Shown here: positions 7,938-18,595 of the stretch, piece by piece | How the letters are laid out: each line of letters opens with the position of its first letter | Numbering within the stretch: position 1 is the stretch's first letter | Source of the DNA: Paracraurococcus sp042666655 | GTDB lineage: Bacteria; Pseudomonadota; Alphaproteobacteria; Acetobacterales; Acetobacteraceae | Reading direction: 5' to 3' | DNA: 64,000 nt | Assembly (NCBI RefSeq): GCF_042666655.1 | Contig: NZ_JBHTDE010000002.1 | Coordinates: forward strand, 930,001 to 994,000 | Program-made: the position numbers and the translations under genes | Notes under the pieces: generated by a model | The model's input: the letters and a program-made list of their open reading frames with translations, nothing else | Database searches by the model: none | What the model was told of the DNA's origin: nothing

Positions 7938-8936
7938 ATGCGGAACAACCGCGACAGGGTCTTGGCCGGGCGCCGCGCCTTGCTGGCGGCGCCGCTGCTG
8001 CTGCCGGGCCTCGCCCGCGCGCAGGCCTATCCCGACCGCCCGGTGCGCATCATCGTCCCCTTCGCGCCCGGCGGCGCCACCGACCTCGCCGCCCGCATCC
8101 TGCAGCCGCACCTGCAGGAAGCGTTCGGCCAGCCGATCGTCATCGAGAACCGCGCCGGCGCCGCCGGCAATGTCGGGATGGAGGCCGCCGCCCGCGCCGC
8201 GCCGGACGGTTATACCCTCTATCTCGGCAATGTCGGCACCCTGGCGGTGAATCCGAGCGTCTTCAGCCGCACCCTGAAGGTCCGCCCGACCGAGGATTTC
8301 GCCGCGGTCTCGCTGGTCTCCGACACGCCGGACGGGCTGGTGGCGCATCCCGCGGCGCCGTTCAACACGGTGGCGGAGCTGGCGGCCTATGCGAAGGCCA
8401 ATCCGGGCAAGGTGAATTACGGCTCGCCCGGTGCCGGCAGCCTCAACCGGCTGGAGATGGAGTTGCTGCGCGAGCAGGCTGGCGGGCTCGACATGGTGCA
8501 TGTCCCCTATCCCGGCGGCGCCGGCCCGGCGGTGACGGCGGCGGTCGCCGGCGACGTGCACTGCCTGTTCGTCACGCTCTCCTCCGCCGTCGGGCAGGTG
8601 CAGGGCGGCCGGTTGAAGGCGCTGGCGGTGACCACCGCGACCCGTGCCGCGGTGCTGCCGGCGGTGCCGACCATGGCCGAGAGCGGCTATCCGGACTTCA
8701 TCGCCAGCTCCTGGCAGGGGATGTTGCTGCCGACGGGCGCGCCGGCCGCCATCCTCGCCCGTTGGCACGCCGTGCTTGGCCAGGTGCTGCAGCTGGCCGA
8801 GGTGAAGCGCCGCTTCGCCCAGGCGGCGACCGAGCCGGTGGCCAGCGCCAGCCCGGCCGGGTTCGCCGGCTTCATCGCCGGCGAGCAGGCCCGCTGGGGC
8901 GCCCTGGTGCAGCGCGCCGGCGCCACCGCCGAATAG
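7938..8936 (+). CDS. Bug family tripartite tricarboxylate transporter substrate-binding protein
   Basis: A 332-residue Bug receptor with a leader of the form RRALLAAPLLL ending ARAQA. The mature start YPDRPVRIIVPFAPGGATD, the loop PIVIENRAGAAGNVG and the block MVHVPYPGGAGPAVTA are typical. The ATG at 7938 follows AGGGGAGG by 6 bp. Being last in the run enolase-BenE-Bug, it probably captures the same acid that BenE carries. No TctA or TctB partner is encoded nearby. In the second domain YPGG replaces the commoner YRGG. Confidence 0.9.
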   Translation: MRNNRDRVLAGRRALLAAPLLLPGLARAQAYPDRPVRIIVPFAPGGATDLAARILQPHLQEAFGQPIVIENRAGAAGNVGMEAAARAAPDGYTLYLGNVGTLAVNPSVFSRTLKVRPTEDFAAVSLVSDTPDGLVAHPAAPFNTVAELAAYAKANPGKVNYGSPGAGSLNRLEMELLREQAGGLDMVHVPYPGGAGPAVTAAVAGDVHCLFVTLSSAVGQVQGGRLKALAVTTATRAAVLPAVPTMAESGYPDFIASSWQGMLLPTGAPAAILARWHAVLGQVLQLAEVKRRFAQAATEPVASASPAGFAGFIAGEQARWGALVQRAGATAE

Positions 8937-9056
8937 AGTGGGATCGTCCGAGGTGGACCCACCGGAAGACGTGCATCACACGACAGCACCTGGCCGCCGG
9001 CTTGCGGCGGCGCGGCCTTCTGCTCTACCGAGGCCGCGCCCGAGGAGCCCCCTTTC

Positions 9057-10055
9057 ATGTCCCGCAAGACCAGGCAGCAACCGCCGCGCCGCGCGCCGGA
9101 GGGCAAACCCGGCGGCACGCCCGCCGACCGCCTCCTCCGCGCCTGGCTCGACCAGGATGACGAGGCCTTCGTCGAGCAGGCGGAGGAGCTCATCGCCCGT
9201 GGCCGCGACGGCGTGCTCTCGACCGCGCTGCGCAAGCTGACCGAGCGCTACGAGGAGGATGCGGTCGAGGACTTCATCCGGGCGCTGGGCGAGATCGCCG
9301 AGGTGGCAGAGTCCGGGCCTGACTTCGACATGGCCCAGCTGCTGCTGCTGCCGGTCCTGGCGACCGGCACGTTGCCGGACCCGGCGCCGCTGGCCACCGG
9401 CCTCGCCGCCTCGGGCGCCTTCCCGGCGGAGGCGGAGATCGCCTTCCTCGCCGGCTGGCGCTCGGCCGAGGCGATCGGCGGCCTGCCCCCGGTCGCGCTC
9501 CGCCGCGTGCTGCTGGATGTCGTCGCGGGCCGCCCGCCCGAGGACCTGCCGCCGCCGGAGGCCGCGACGCTGGAGGAGGGGAGCATCGCGGTGCTGGTCG
9601 GCGCCGTCGTCTTCCGCGCGCCGGCACCGGCCGACGCCCCCGAGGTCGATCTGGAGTCGCTGGACGCGCTGGCCGAGGCCAAGTCCGCTGCCAGCTTCGA
9701 GGCCTTCGAGGACTGGCGCGCGGCGCTGACGCCGGAGCAGACCGGCAACGCGATGATCCTGGCGCTTTGCGCGCCGTCCGAACTGGCGGACGAGATCCGC
9801 AGCCTGATCGAGGAGCCGGGCGAGGCGGCGATCGAGGAGATCCTCGATTTCGTCGAGGCGGCGCGCCAGGAATCCGGCGGCGAGCCGATCGCCGCGCGGC
9901 TGGCGGCGCAGGATGGCGGCGTCGCGGTCACCGTGCTGACCGAGGCCGGGCGCGTGCTCGACAGCCGCGTCTTCGGCGACGGGGAGGAGGCGGCGCTCGA
10001 CATCGAGGCGGTGCGCGACGCGCTCGACGGCGAGGTCGCGATCATCGAGGCCTGA
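9057..10055 (+). CDS. Hypothetical acidic protein, function unknown
   Basis: A 332-residue protein I do not recognise. A short basic N-terminus (about residues 1-20, KTRQQPPRR) is followed by a strongly acidic, Ala/Glu/Leu-rich, mostly helical body. There is no signal peptide and no clear membrane helix. A Pro/Ala linker (RAPAPADAPEVD) near residue 190 may separate two domains. The C-terminal 60 residues (GVAVTVLTEAGRVLDSRVFGDGEE) look like a small beta-rich domain. The start has GAGGAG 10 bp upstream. Codon usage and GC fit the neighbours, so it is a genuine gene, perhaps restricted to this lineage. It ends at a convergent hairpin shared with the MFS gene. Confidence 0.75.
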   Translation: MSRKTRQQPPRRAPEGKPGGTPADRLLRAWLDQDDEAFVEQAEELIARGRDGVLSTALRKLTERYEEDAVEDFIRALGEIAEVAESGPDFDMAQLLLLPVLATGTLPDPAPLATGLAASGAFPAEAEIAFLAGWRSAEAIGGLPPVALRRVLLDVVAGRPPEDLPPPEAATLEEGSIAVLVGAVVFRAPAPADAPEVDLESLDALAEAKSAASFEAFEDWRAALTPEQTGNAMILALCAPSELADEIRSLIEEPGEAAIEEILDFVEAARQESGGEPIAARLAAQDGGVAVTVLTEAGRVLDSRVFGDGEEAALDIEAVRDALDGEVAIIEA

Positions 10056-10059
10056 GCGC

Positions 10060-10089
10060 CGCCGCCCCGGCCCGGCGGCCGGGGCGGCG
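10060..10089. terminator. Bidirectional hairpin between convergent genes
   Basis: A perfect 13-bp GC stem (CGCCGCCCCGGCC at 10060-10072 and its complement at 10077-10089) with a 4-base loop. It lies between two genes that end at 10055 and 10095. There is no U-run on either side, so termination efficiency is uncertain. Confidence 0.65.
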
Positions 10090-10094
10090 CCCGT

Positions 10095-11423
10095 TCAGTG
10101 GGCCAGTGCCTCCTTGGGGGTCGCTGCGGTCTCCAGATGCGTGCTGACCCGCAGCGTCATCGCCACCAGCCCGCCGACCAGGGCGCAGCCGCCCAGCAGC
10201 AGCAGCCCGGCGGTGAAATCGCCGGTCGCGTCGCGCAGGTAGCCCATCATGTAGGGCCCGGCGAACCCCGAGAGGTTGCCGAGCGCATTGATCGCGGCGA
10301 TGCCGGCCGCCGCCGAGGTACCGGTGAGGAAGGCGCTCGGGATGGGCCAGAGCAGCGGCGGCGTCGCGGAGACGCCGATCTGGCTGAGGCAGAGCAGGCC
10401 GAGCACCAGGTAGGGCGAGGAGACCAGCCCGGCGCCGGCGACGCCCACCGCCGCCAGGATCATGGCGAAGCAGACATGTTCCCGCCGCTTCAAGGTGCGG
10501 TCGGAATTCCGCCCCAGCAGCACCATCCCGACCGCGCCGAAGATGAAGGGCACGGCAGCCAGCAGCCCGGTCTGGAAGTTGCTGACGCCGAAGCCCTTGA
10601 CGATGGTGGGCAGGAAGAAGGCGACGCCGTAGCTGGCGGCGTTCAGGCAGAAATAGACGAAGGCGCAGGCCAGCACGCGCGGATCGCTGAGCGCCTTGCC
10701 GATGCCGAAATGCTCCGCCGCCTGCTTCTGCCGGCTCTCGGCATCCAGCCGGCCCTGCAGCCAGGTCCGTTCCGGATCGGTGAGCCAGCGCGCCTGGGCC
10801 GGCCGGTCGGTCAGGTAGAAGACCACGCCGAAGGCCATCAGGATCGAGGGGATCGCCTCGATGATGAAGAGCCACTGCCAGCCGTCCAGCCCGCCGCCCG
10901 AAAGGTTCAGCAGCGCTCCCGAGACCGGCGCGCCGACGATCGAGGAAAACGGGATGGCGAGCATGAACAACGCCACCACGCGGGCGCGGTAGACCGAGGG
11001 GAACCACAAGGTGAGATAGAAGATGATGCCGGGGAAGAAGCCAGCCTCCGCCGCGCCGAGGATGAAGCGCAGGCTGTAGAAGACCCATTCGTTCGACAGG
11101 CCGGTCATCGCCGAGATCGGCCCGATGAAGGCGAACATCCCGGAGACAAGGCCCCAGCTGAACATGATGCGGGCGATCCAGAGCCGCGCGCCGAAACGGT
11201 CGAGCGCCAGGTTCGACGGTACCTCGAGCAAGAAGTAGGAGATGAAGAACAACCCGGCGCCGAGTCCGTAGGCGGCCTCGGACAGACCCAGCGCCGCGTT
11301 CATCTGCAGCTTGGCGAAGCCGACATTCACCCGGTCCAGGTAGGCGACGAAGTAGCAGACGAAGAGGAACGGCATCAGCCGCCACATCACCTTGCTGATC
11401 GTGGTCTTCTCGACGGCTTCCAT
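10095..11423 (-). CDS. MFS transporter, anion:cation symporter-like
   Basis: A 442-residue inner-membrane carrier with 12 predicted helices. The N-terminus KVMWRLMPFLFVCYFVAYLDRVNVGFAKLQMN is characteristic of the ACS family (phthalate, 4-hydroxyphenylacetate, hexuronate and tartrate carriers). It also has the LEVPSNLALDRFGARLWIARIM loop 2-3 motif and a central cytoplasmic loop around residues 200-240. These carriers import organic anions with protons or Na+. The start at 11423 has GGGAGG upstream. It ends towards the hypothetical gene and reads away from two Bug genes. A carboxylate such as a sugar acid or aromatic acid is the likely substrate. Confidence 0.87.
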   Translation of the reverse strand: MEAVEKTTISKVMWRLMPFLFVCYFVAYLDRVNVGFAKLQMNAALGLSEAAYGLGAGLFFISYFLLEVPSNLALDRFGARLWIARIMFSWGLVSGMFAFIGPISAMTGLSNEWVFYSLRFILGAAEAGFFPGIIFYLTLWFPSVYRARVVALFMLAIPFSSIVGAPVSGALLNLSGGGLDGWQWLFIIEAIPSILMAFGVVFYLTDRPAQARWLTDPERTWLQGRLDAESRQKQAAEHFGIGKALSDPRVLACAFVYFCLNAASYGVAFFLPTIVKGFGVSNFQTGLLAAVPFIFGAVGMVLLGRNSDRTLKRREHVCFAMILAAVGVAGAGLVSSPYLVLGLLCLSQIGVSATPPLLWPIPSAFLTGTSAAAGIAAINALGNLSGFAGPYMMGYLRDATGDFTAGLLLLGGCALVGGLVAMTLRVSTHLETAATPKEALAH

Positions 11424-11608
11424 GGCGCCTTGGCCTCCCGTGCTGAAATCGCCGGAAGCAAGCGCCGCCGGCCCGCGGCGGTTGCCGCAGGCCGGGGGTG
11501 CCGATCCGGGCGGGCCTTATAGGCGCCGCCGCCGGACAGGAAACCCGGAAGAGCACTGGGCATCGATGCCGATGGCGTCATCGATGTGTCGGATTGCTGG
11601 GCGGTGGA

Positions 11609-12574
11609 TTACTCCGCCTTCACGCCGGCAGTCTGCACCACCTGCCGCCAGGTCTCCGATTGCTCGCGCACCAGCGCGGCGAAATCCGCCTGGGAGGTCC
11701 AGCTGGCCTCGGCGCCCTGCGCCGCCAGCCCGTCCCGGACCGCGGCGGCCTCGCTCGCCGCCTTCAACGCTTCCGCCAGGCGCTGCGTGACCCCGGCGGG
11801 CAAGCCGCGTGGGGCGACGGTGCAGTACCAATTCTCCGCCAGCAGCTTCGGGAAGCCGAACTCCGCCGTGGTCCGCAATGCGGGCAGCGAGGGACTGTGC
11901 TGGCGTGCCGCCAGCGCCAGCGGCACCAGCGCGCCGGCCTTGATATGCGGCAGGATCACCGGCAGGTCGGCGAACAGCAGTTGCACTTGCCCGGCGACCA
12001 GGTCGGTCACCGCGGGCGCCGCGCCGCGATAGGGCACGACTTCGACCTGCGCGCCGGTCTGCTGGCGGAAGAGATGCGCGGTCAGGTGGCTGATGCCCGC
12101 GGCGCCGGCGGTGGCGATGTTCAGCGTGCCGGGGCGCTGCCGCGCCAGGTCCAGCAATTCCGGCAGCGTCTTCACCCCGAGCCCGGGAAACGCCACCAGC
12201 GCCTCCGGCACCCGCGCCACGACGCTCAGCAGCGTGACGTCGTCGGGCACCCGGTAGGGCATGCTGGGCTGGGTATGCGGCGCGATCACCAGCGAGCCGC
12301 CGTCGATGGTGCCGAGCGTATAGCCGTCGGCCGGCGATTTCAGCACGTAGTCGGTGCCGATGACGCCGGATCCGCCGGCCCGGTTCTCGACCAGCACGGT
12401 CTGGCCGAGCGCCGCCGACAGCGCCGGGGCGTAGAGCCGGGCAATGATGTCGTTCGGCCCGCCGGGCGGGTAGGGAACGATGGTGCGGACCGCGCGGTTC
12501 GGCCAGGCGGCCTGGGCCAGGGCGCCGGTGGCGGGCAATGCCGCCAGGGCGCCGAGGAATTCGCGTCGTTGCAT
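11609..12574 (-). CDS. Bug family tripartite tricarboxylate transporter substrate-binding protein
   Basis: A 321-residue Bug receptor. The leader RREFLGALAALPATGALAQA has paired arginines and is cleaved after an AxA-like site; the mature protein starts WPNRAVRTIVPYPPGGPND. Other hallmarks are LVENRAGGSGVIG and EVVPYRGAAPAVTDLVAG. The ATG at 12574 is preceded by GGGAG. It is the second gene of a tandem pair of Bug genes, 13 bp behind its partner. The two are clearly different in sequence, so they probably bind different carboxylates. Confidence 0.9.
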   Translation of the reverse strand: MQRREFLGALAALPATGALAQAAWPNRAVRTIVPYPPGGPNDIIARLYAPALSAALGQTVLVENRAGGSGVIGTDYVLKSPADGYTLGTIDGGSLVIAPHTQPSMPYRVPDDVTLLSVVARVPEALVAFPGLGVKTLPELLDLARQRPGTLNIATAGAAGISHLTAHLFRQQTGAQVEVVPYRGAAPAVTDLVAGQVQLLFADLPVILPHIKAGALVPLALAARQHSPSLPALRTTAEFGFPKLLAENWYCTVAPRGLPAGVTQRLAEALKAASEAAAVRDGLAAQGAEASWTSQADFAALVREQSETWRQVVQTAGVKAE

Positions 12575-12587
12575 CGGGGGCTCCCGC

Positions 12588-13526
12588 TCAATCCAGCTTG
12601 ATGTCGAGCCGCCGCAGCAGCGCCGGCCACTGCGCCTGGTCGTGCTCGAGCTGCGCGCGGAAGCCGGCGGCGCCGGTGCCCGCCCGCATTCCGGCGGCAG
12701 CGAGGCGTGCCGCGACCTCGGGCGCCGCCATCGCCTGCAGGATGGCGCCCTCCAGCGCCGCGCGGCGTTCGGCTGGGACGCCGGCCGGCGCCAGCACGCC
12801 ATACCAGTTCTCCATCACCAGGGATGGCTGGCCCTGTTCCGGCGCGGTGGCCACGTCGGGCAGCAGCGCGGTGCGGGTACTGCCGAAGACGCCGAGCGCC
12901 CGCATCTTGCCCGCCGTCACCTGCGGCACCAGCACCGGCGTGTCGGCGATCATCAGGTCGATGTTGCCGGCGAGGAAATCGGCCACCGCCGGGCCGGCGC
13001 CGCGATAGGGGACATGGGTCATCGGCAGGCCGGTCGCCAGCCGCACCATCTCGCCGGCGATATGCATGGTCGTCCCTGGTCCCGCCGAGCCATAGGTCAG
13101 CGGCCGGCCCAGCCGGCGCTGCGCCGCGGCCAGCTCGCCCAGCGTCTCGGCGAGGGCCGGCTGCACCACCAGCAGGCTCGGCACCCGGCCGAACAGCGCC
13201 ACCGGCTCGAAGTCGCGCGCCGGGTCGTAGGGCAGCTTCGGCTGGAGACTGGCGCCGAGCACCACGACGCCGAGCGAGCCCACCAGCAGCGTCTGCCCAT
13301 CCGCTGCCGCCTTGGCGACGATCTCGCTCGCCAGCACGCCGCCGGCGCCGCCACGGTTGTCGACCACGACGGGCTGGCCCAGCGCCTGCGCCATGCCGGG
13401 CGCCACCAGCCGCGCCAACTGGTCCGCCGGCCCGCCGGCGGCGAAGGGGATCACCAGCCGGACGCCTTGGGCGGCTGCGGCACCGGCCGAAAGCCACAGG
13501 GCCAGTGCCGCCAGCAGGGCGCGCAT
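12588..13526 (-). CDS. Bug family tripartite tricarboxylate transporter substrate-binding protein
   Basis: A 312-residue Bug receptor, first in a tandem pair. The signal peptide (ALLAALALWLSAGAAAAQ) is a plain Sec type. The mature start VRLVIPFAAGGPADQLARLV lacks the usual YPxRP pre-motif and carries AAGG for PPGG, a small deviation in the ligand loop. Typical blocks follow: PVVVDNRGGAGGVLA and THVPYRGAGPAVADFLAG. The ATG at 13526 has GGAGG 7 bp upstream. It is divergent from the chromate transporter gene at 13654. Confidence 0.9.
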   Translation of the reverse strand: MRALLAALALWLSAGAAAAQGVRLVIPFAAGGPADQLARLVAPGMAQALGQPVVVDNRGGAGGVLASEIVAKAAADGQTLLVGSLGVVVLGASLQPKLPYDPARDFEPVALFGRVPSLLVVQPALAETLGELAAAQRRLGRPLTYGSAGPGTTMHIAGEMVRLATGLPMTHVPYRGAGPAVADFLAGNIDLMIADTPVLVPQVTAGKMRALGVFGSTRTALLPDVATAPEQGQPSLVMENWYGVLAPAGVPAERRAALEGAILQAMAAPEVAARLAAAGMRAGTGAAGFRAQLEHDQAQWPALLRRLDIKLD

Positions 13527-13653
13527 GGCATTTCCTCCATCGTTGCTTGCCCGCATGATGGCCCGCCTGCACCCGCGCCGCCAAGGGCAGTGCCCTCGAC
13601 AGCCCCGCCGCGGCGCGGGACCATCGGGCCACGCAGCAGCACGAGTCCCTTCG

Positions 13654-14208
13654 GTGCCGAACACCCAGCGGCAACGCGCAGGCCTGGCCGAGATTCTCCG
13701 CGTCTTCGCCGCGCTCGGCATGGCAAGCTTCGGCGGCGGCCTGTCCGGCTGGATGCACCGCGAGGTGGTGCAGAAGCGCGGCTGGATGTCGGAGGAGAGC
13801 TTCCTCGCCGGCCTGGCGCTGGGCCAGGTCCTGCCGGGGCCGAACAGCGTCAACCTCGCCCTCTATATCGGCCAGCAATTGCGCGGCTGGCCGGGCGCGG
13901 CGATGGCCTTCCTCGGCATCCTCGGCCCGCCCTTCCTGTTCATCCTCGGCCTGGCGCTGCTGTACGGCTGGGGCGGCGACCTGGCCGGCCTCGGCGTGGT
14001 GCTGGGCGGGGTCGCGGCGGCGGGGCTGGCGAATTCGCTGACCGTCGGCCTGCGCAGCGCGCGGCGGATGCGCGGGCTCTGGCCCTGGGCGATCGTCGGG
14101 GCGACCTTCATCGCGGTCGGGCTGCTGCGGCTGCCGATGATCCCGGTTGTGCTGGTGCTCGGCCCCGCCAGCATCGGCCTGGCCTGGTGGGAGGCGCGGC
14201 ATGCCTGA
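13654..14208 (+). CDS. chrA: Chromate transporter, N-terminal-type half (ChrA family)
   Basis: A 184-residue half-size CHR protein with about 5-6 helices. It shows the family signature LGMASFGGGLSGWMHREVV and the second conserved block GLALGQVLPGPNSVNLALYIG. Two such halves together equal one full ChrA (about 400 residues), which exports chromate or imports sulfate by analogy. The start is a GTG at 13654 with a poor ribosome site; no in-frame ATG precedes the signature sensibly. Its stop overlaps the next half by 8 bp, so the two products are made together, probably as an antiparallel heterodimer. Confidence 0.82.
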   Translation: MPNTQRQRAGLAEILRVFAALGMASFGGGLSGWMHREVVQKRGWMSEESFLAGLALGQVLPGPNSVNLALYIGQQLRGWPGAAMAFLGILGPPFLFILGLALLYGWGGDLAGLGVVLGGVAAAGLANSLTVGLRSARRMRGLWPWAIVGATFIAVGLLRLPMIPVVLVLGPASIGLAWWEARHA

Positions 14209-14746
14209 CCGGCTGCTGGCCCTGTTCCTGGTCTTCGCGCCACTCTCGCTGGTCTCGCTCGGCGGCGGCCCGTCGATCTTCGCCGAGATGCAGCGCCAGG
14301 CGGTCGAGGTGCACCATTGGATGACGCCGCAGGCCTTCACCGACCTGTTTGCCATTTCCCGCGCCGCGCCCGGGCCGGGTTCACTGATAAGTGCGCTGAT
14401 CGGCTGGCAGGCGGCCGGCTTCGCCGGGGCGCTGGCCGCGGCGCTCGGCCTCTATGTGCCTTCTTCGCTGGTGCTGTTGGCGGTCGGCTACTGGTGGCGG
14501 CGGCGCGGCGACAGCCCGGCGCGGAAGATGATCGAGCGCGGGCTGGCGCCGCTCGCCGTCGGGTTGATCTTCGCTGGCGTGTTCACCCTGTTGCGGGCGG
14601 ATGGCGCCGGCTGGCCGGAGGTGGCGACGCTGGCGGCCTGCACCGTCGCGCTGCTACGCGGAGCCAGCCCCTATCTCGTCATGCTGGTCGTGGCGGTGCT
14701 CTTTGCCGCGCTGCAGCAGGCAGGCCTGATCGGCGGCGGCGGTTGA
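14201..14746 (+). CDS. chrA: Chromate transporter, C-terminal-type half (ChrA family)
   Basis: A 181-residue half-size CHR protein partnering the preceding gene. It carries the same signatures in variant form: PLSLVSLGGGPSIFAEM at about residues 14-30 and ISRAAPGPGSLISALIGWQ near 53-71. A cytoplasmic loop with the basic run WWRRRGD follows, then three more hydrophobic segments. The ATG at 14201 lies inside the end of the upstream gene, which indicates translational coupling. No chrB regulator is present. Confidence 0.82.
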   Translation: MPDRLLALFLVFAPLSLVSLGGGPSIFAEMQRQAVEVHHWMTPQAFTDLFAISRAAPGPGSLISALIGWQAAGFAGALAAALGLYVPSSLVLLAVGYWWRRRGDSPARKMIERGLAPLAVGLIFAGVFTLLRADGAGWPEVATLAACTVALLRGASPYLVMLVVAVLFAALQQAGLIGGGG

Positions 14747-14821
14747 CGCAGGGGGGCCGCCGCCCGACACTGCGGCCCGACGCCAGCCCATAAAACAAGA
14801 CCTTACCGGAGAGGATATCCC

Positions 14822-16908
<2,087 letters not shown>

Positions 16909-16909
<1 letters not shown>

Positions 16910-18573
16910 TGCCGGGGGGGCGTCCCTTCGCCTGGGAGGCCAGCTACCCGCCCGGCCTCGATTGGGCCGCGCCGATCGAGCGCGGCACGCTCGGCGGGCT
17001 GCTGGCGCGGAGCGCGGCCGAATACGGGCCGCGCGTGGCGCTGCGCTACCGCGACGCCGCCATCACCTATGCCGAAATGCAGGCGATGGCGCGGCGCGTC
17101 GCCGGCGCGCTGCTGGCCGTGCCGGCGGCGCGGGACGGGATCGCGCTGCTGCTGGGCAATACCGCCTTCCATCCTGCCATCGTCTTCGGCGCGGCGCTGG
17201 CCGGGCTTCGGGTGACGCAGCTCTCGCCGATCGACGCGCCGCGCACCATCGTCCACAAGCTGCGGGACAGTGGCGCGCGGGTGCTGGTGACCCTGGCGCA
17301 TGAGGGACTGCTCAGGCTGGCCGGTGTCTTGCAGGCGCAGGGCTTGGTCGAGGCGCTGGTTGTCGGCGACGACGCGCATTGGGGCGCCGGCCCGGCCGCG
17401 CCGCCGGTGCCGCCGGGGGCGCCGCGGATTGAGGACTGGCTGGCCGCGCCCGAGCCGGAGGCGCTGCCCACGGTCTCGCCCGACGACATCATGCTGCTGC
17501 AATACACCGGCGGCACCACCGGCCTGCCGAAGGGCGCCATGCTGACCCATGGCAACCTGACCGCCGCCTGCGCGCAGTACCGGCTCTGGAACGGCGGGCG
17601 CGGGCCGGATGCGGCGCGGCGGGAGCGGCGGGTGATCGTCGTGCTGCCGCTGTTCCACATCTTCGCCTTCACCTGCGACCTGCTGGTGTCGCTGCAGCGC
17701 GGCGACGAGATGCTGCTGCATGCCCGCTTCGATGCCGATGCCGTGCTGCGCGACATCGAGCAGCGCCGCGCCACCGACATGTGCGGCGTGCCGACCATGT
17801 GGATCGCGCTGGCCAACCATCCGCGGATCGACCAGGCCGACCTCACCTCGCTGTCTTCGGCCGCCTCGGGCGGCGCGGCCCTGCCGCCGGAGGTCGCGGC
17901 GCGGTTCGAGCGGATCACCGGCAAGCGGATTGGCGCCGGCTGGGGCATGACGGAGACCTGCCCGGCCGGGACCAGCCAGCCGAACTGGCCCGGGGCGCCG
18001 CTTCTGCCCGGCAGCGTCGGCCTGCCGCTGCCGGGGATCGAGATGCGGATCGTCTCGCTCGACGATCCGGCGCGGGCGCTGCCGCCGGGCGAGACCGGCG
18101 AGATCGCCATCCGCGGGCCGAATGTCTTCGAGGGCTACTGGCAGCGCCCGGAGGAGGGCGCGAATGCCCGCGTTGACGGCTTCTTCCTGACCGGCGATAT
18201 CGGCCGGATGGCGCCGGACGGCTTTTTCTTCCTGACCGACCGGAAGAAGGACATGATCCTTTCAGGTGGCTTCAACGTCTATCCACGGGTGATCGAGGAC
18301 GCGCTGCACGAGCACCCGGACGTGCTGGACTGCGCCGTAATCGGCGTGCCGGACGACTACCGCGGCCAGGCGGCCAAGGCCTTCGTCACCCTGCGGCCCG
18401 ACGCCATGCCCTTCACGCTGGAGGGCTTGCGGCTTTTCCTGGCCGACCGACTTGGGAAGCACGAGATGCCGGCCGCGCTTGAATTCCGCGACGCCTTGCC
18501 GCGCACGCCGGTCGGCAAGCTTGCGAAGCTGGACTTGATCGAGGAGGAGCGGGGCCGCAGCGCCGCCGCCTGA
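16909..18573 (+). CDS. pimA: Acyl-CoA synthetase, AMP-binding (PimA-like dicarboxylate/fatty acid CoA ligase)
   Basis: A 554-residue adenylate-forming ligase. The P-loop-like motif YTGGTTGLPKG is at about residues 199-209. The A5 motif GWGMTETCPAG, the FLTGDIGRMAPDGFFFLTDR hinge and the C-terminal catalytic lysine in PVGKLAK are all present. It activates a carboxylic acid to its CoA thioester with ATP. Neighbouring genes (multifunctional hydratase/dehydrogenase before, two acyl-CoA dehydrogenases after) match the pim arrangement, in which PimA activates C7-C14 dicarboxylates and fatty acids. The exact chain length cannot be read from sequence. Start overlaps the upstream stop by one base. Confidence 0.87.
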
Positions 18574-18595
18574 AACGAACGACGGGGAGAGACCC

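Noticed and set aside
13654..14746. Frameshift splitting a single chrA gene
   Set aside because: Two-gene half-size CHR transporters with overlapping ends are a known form of this family, and both halves have complete signature motifs.
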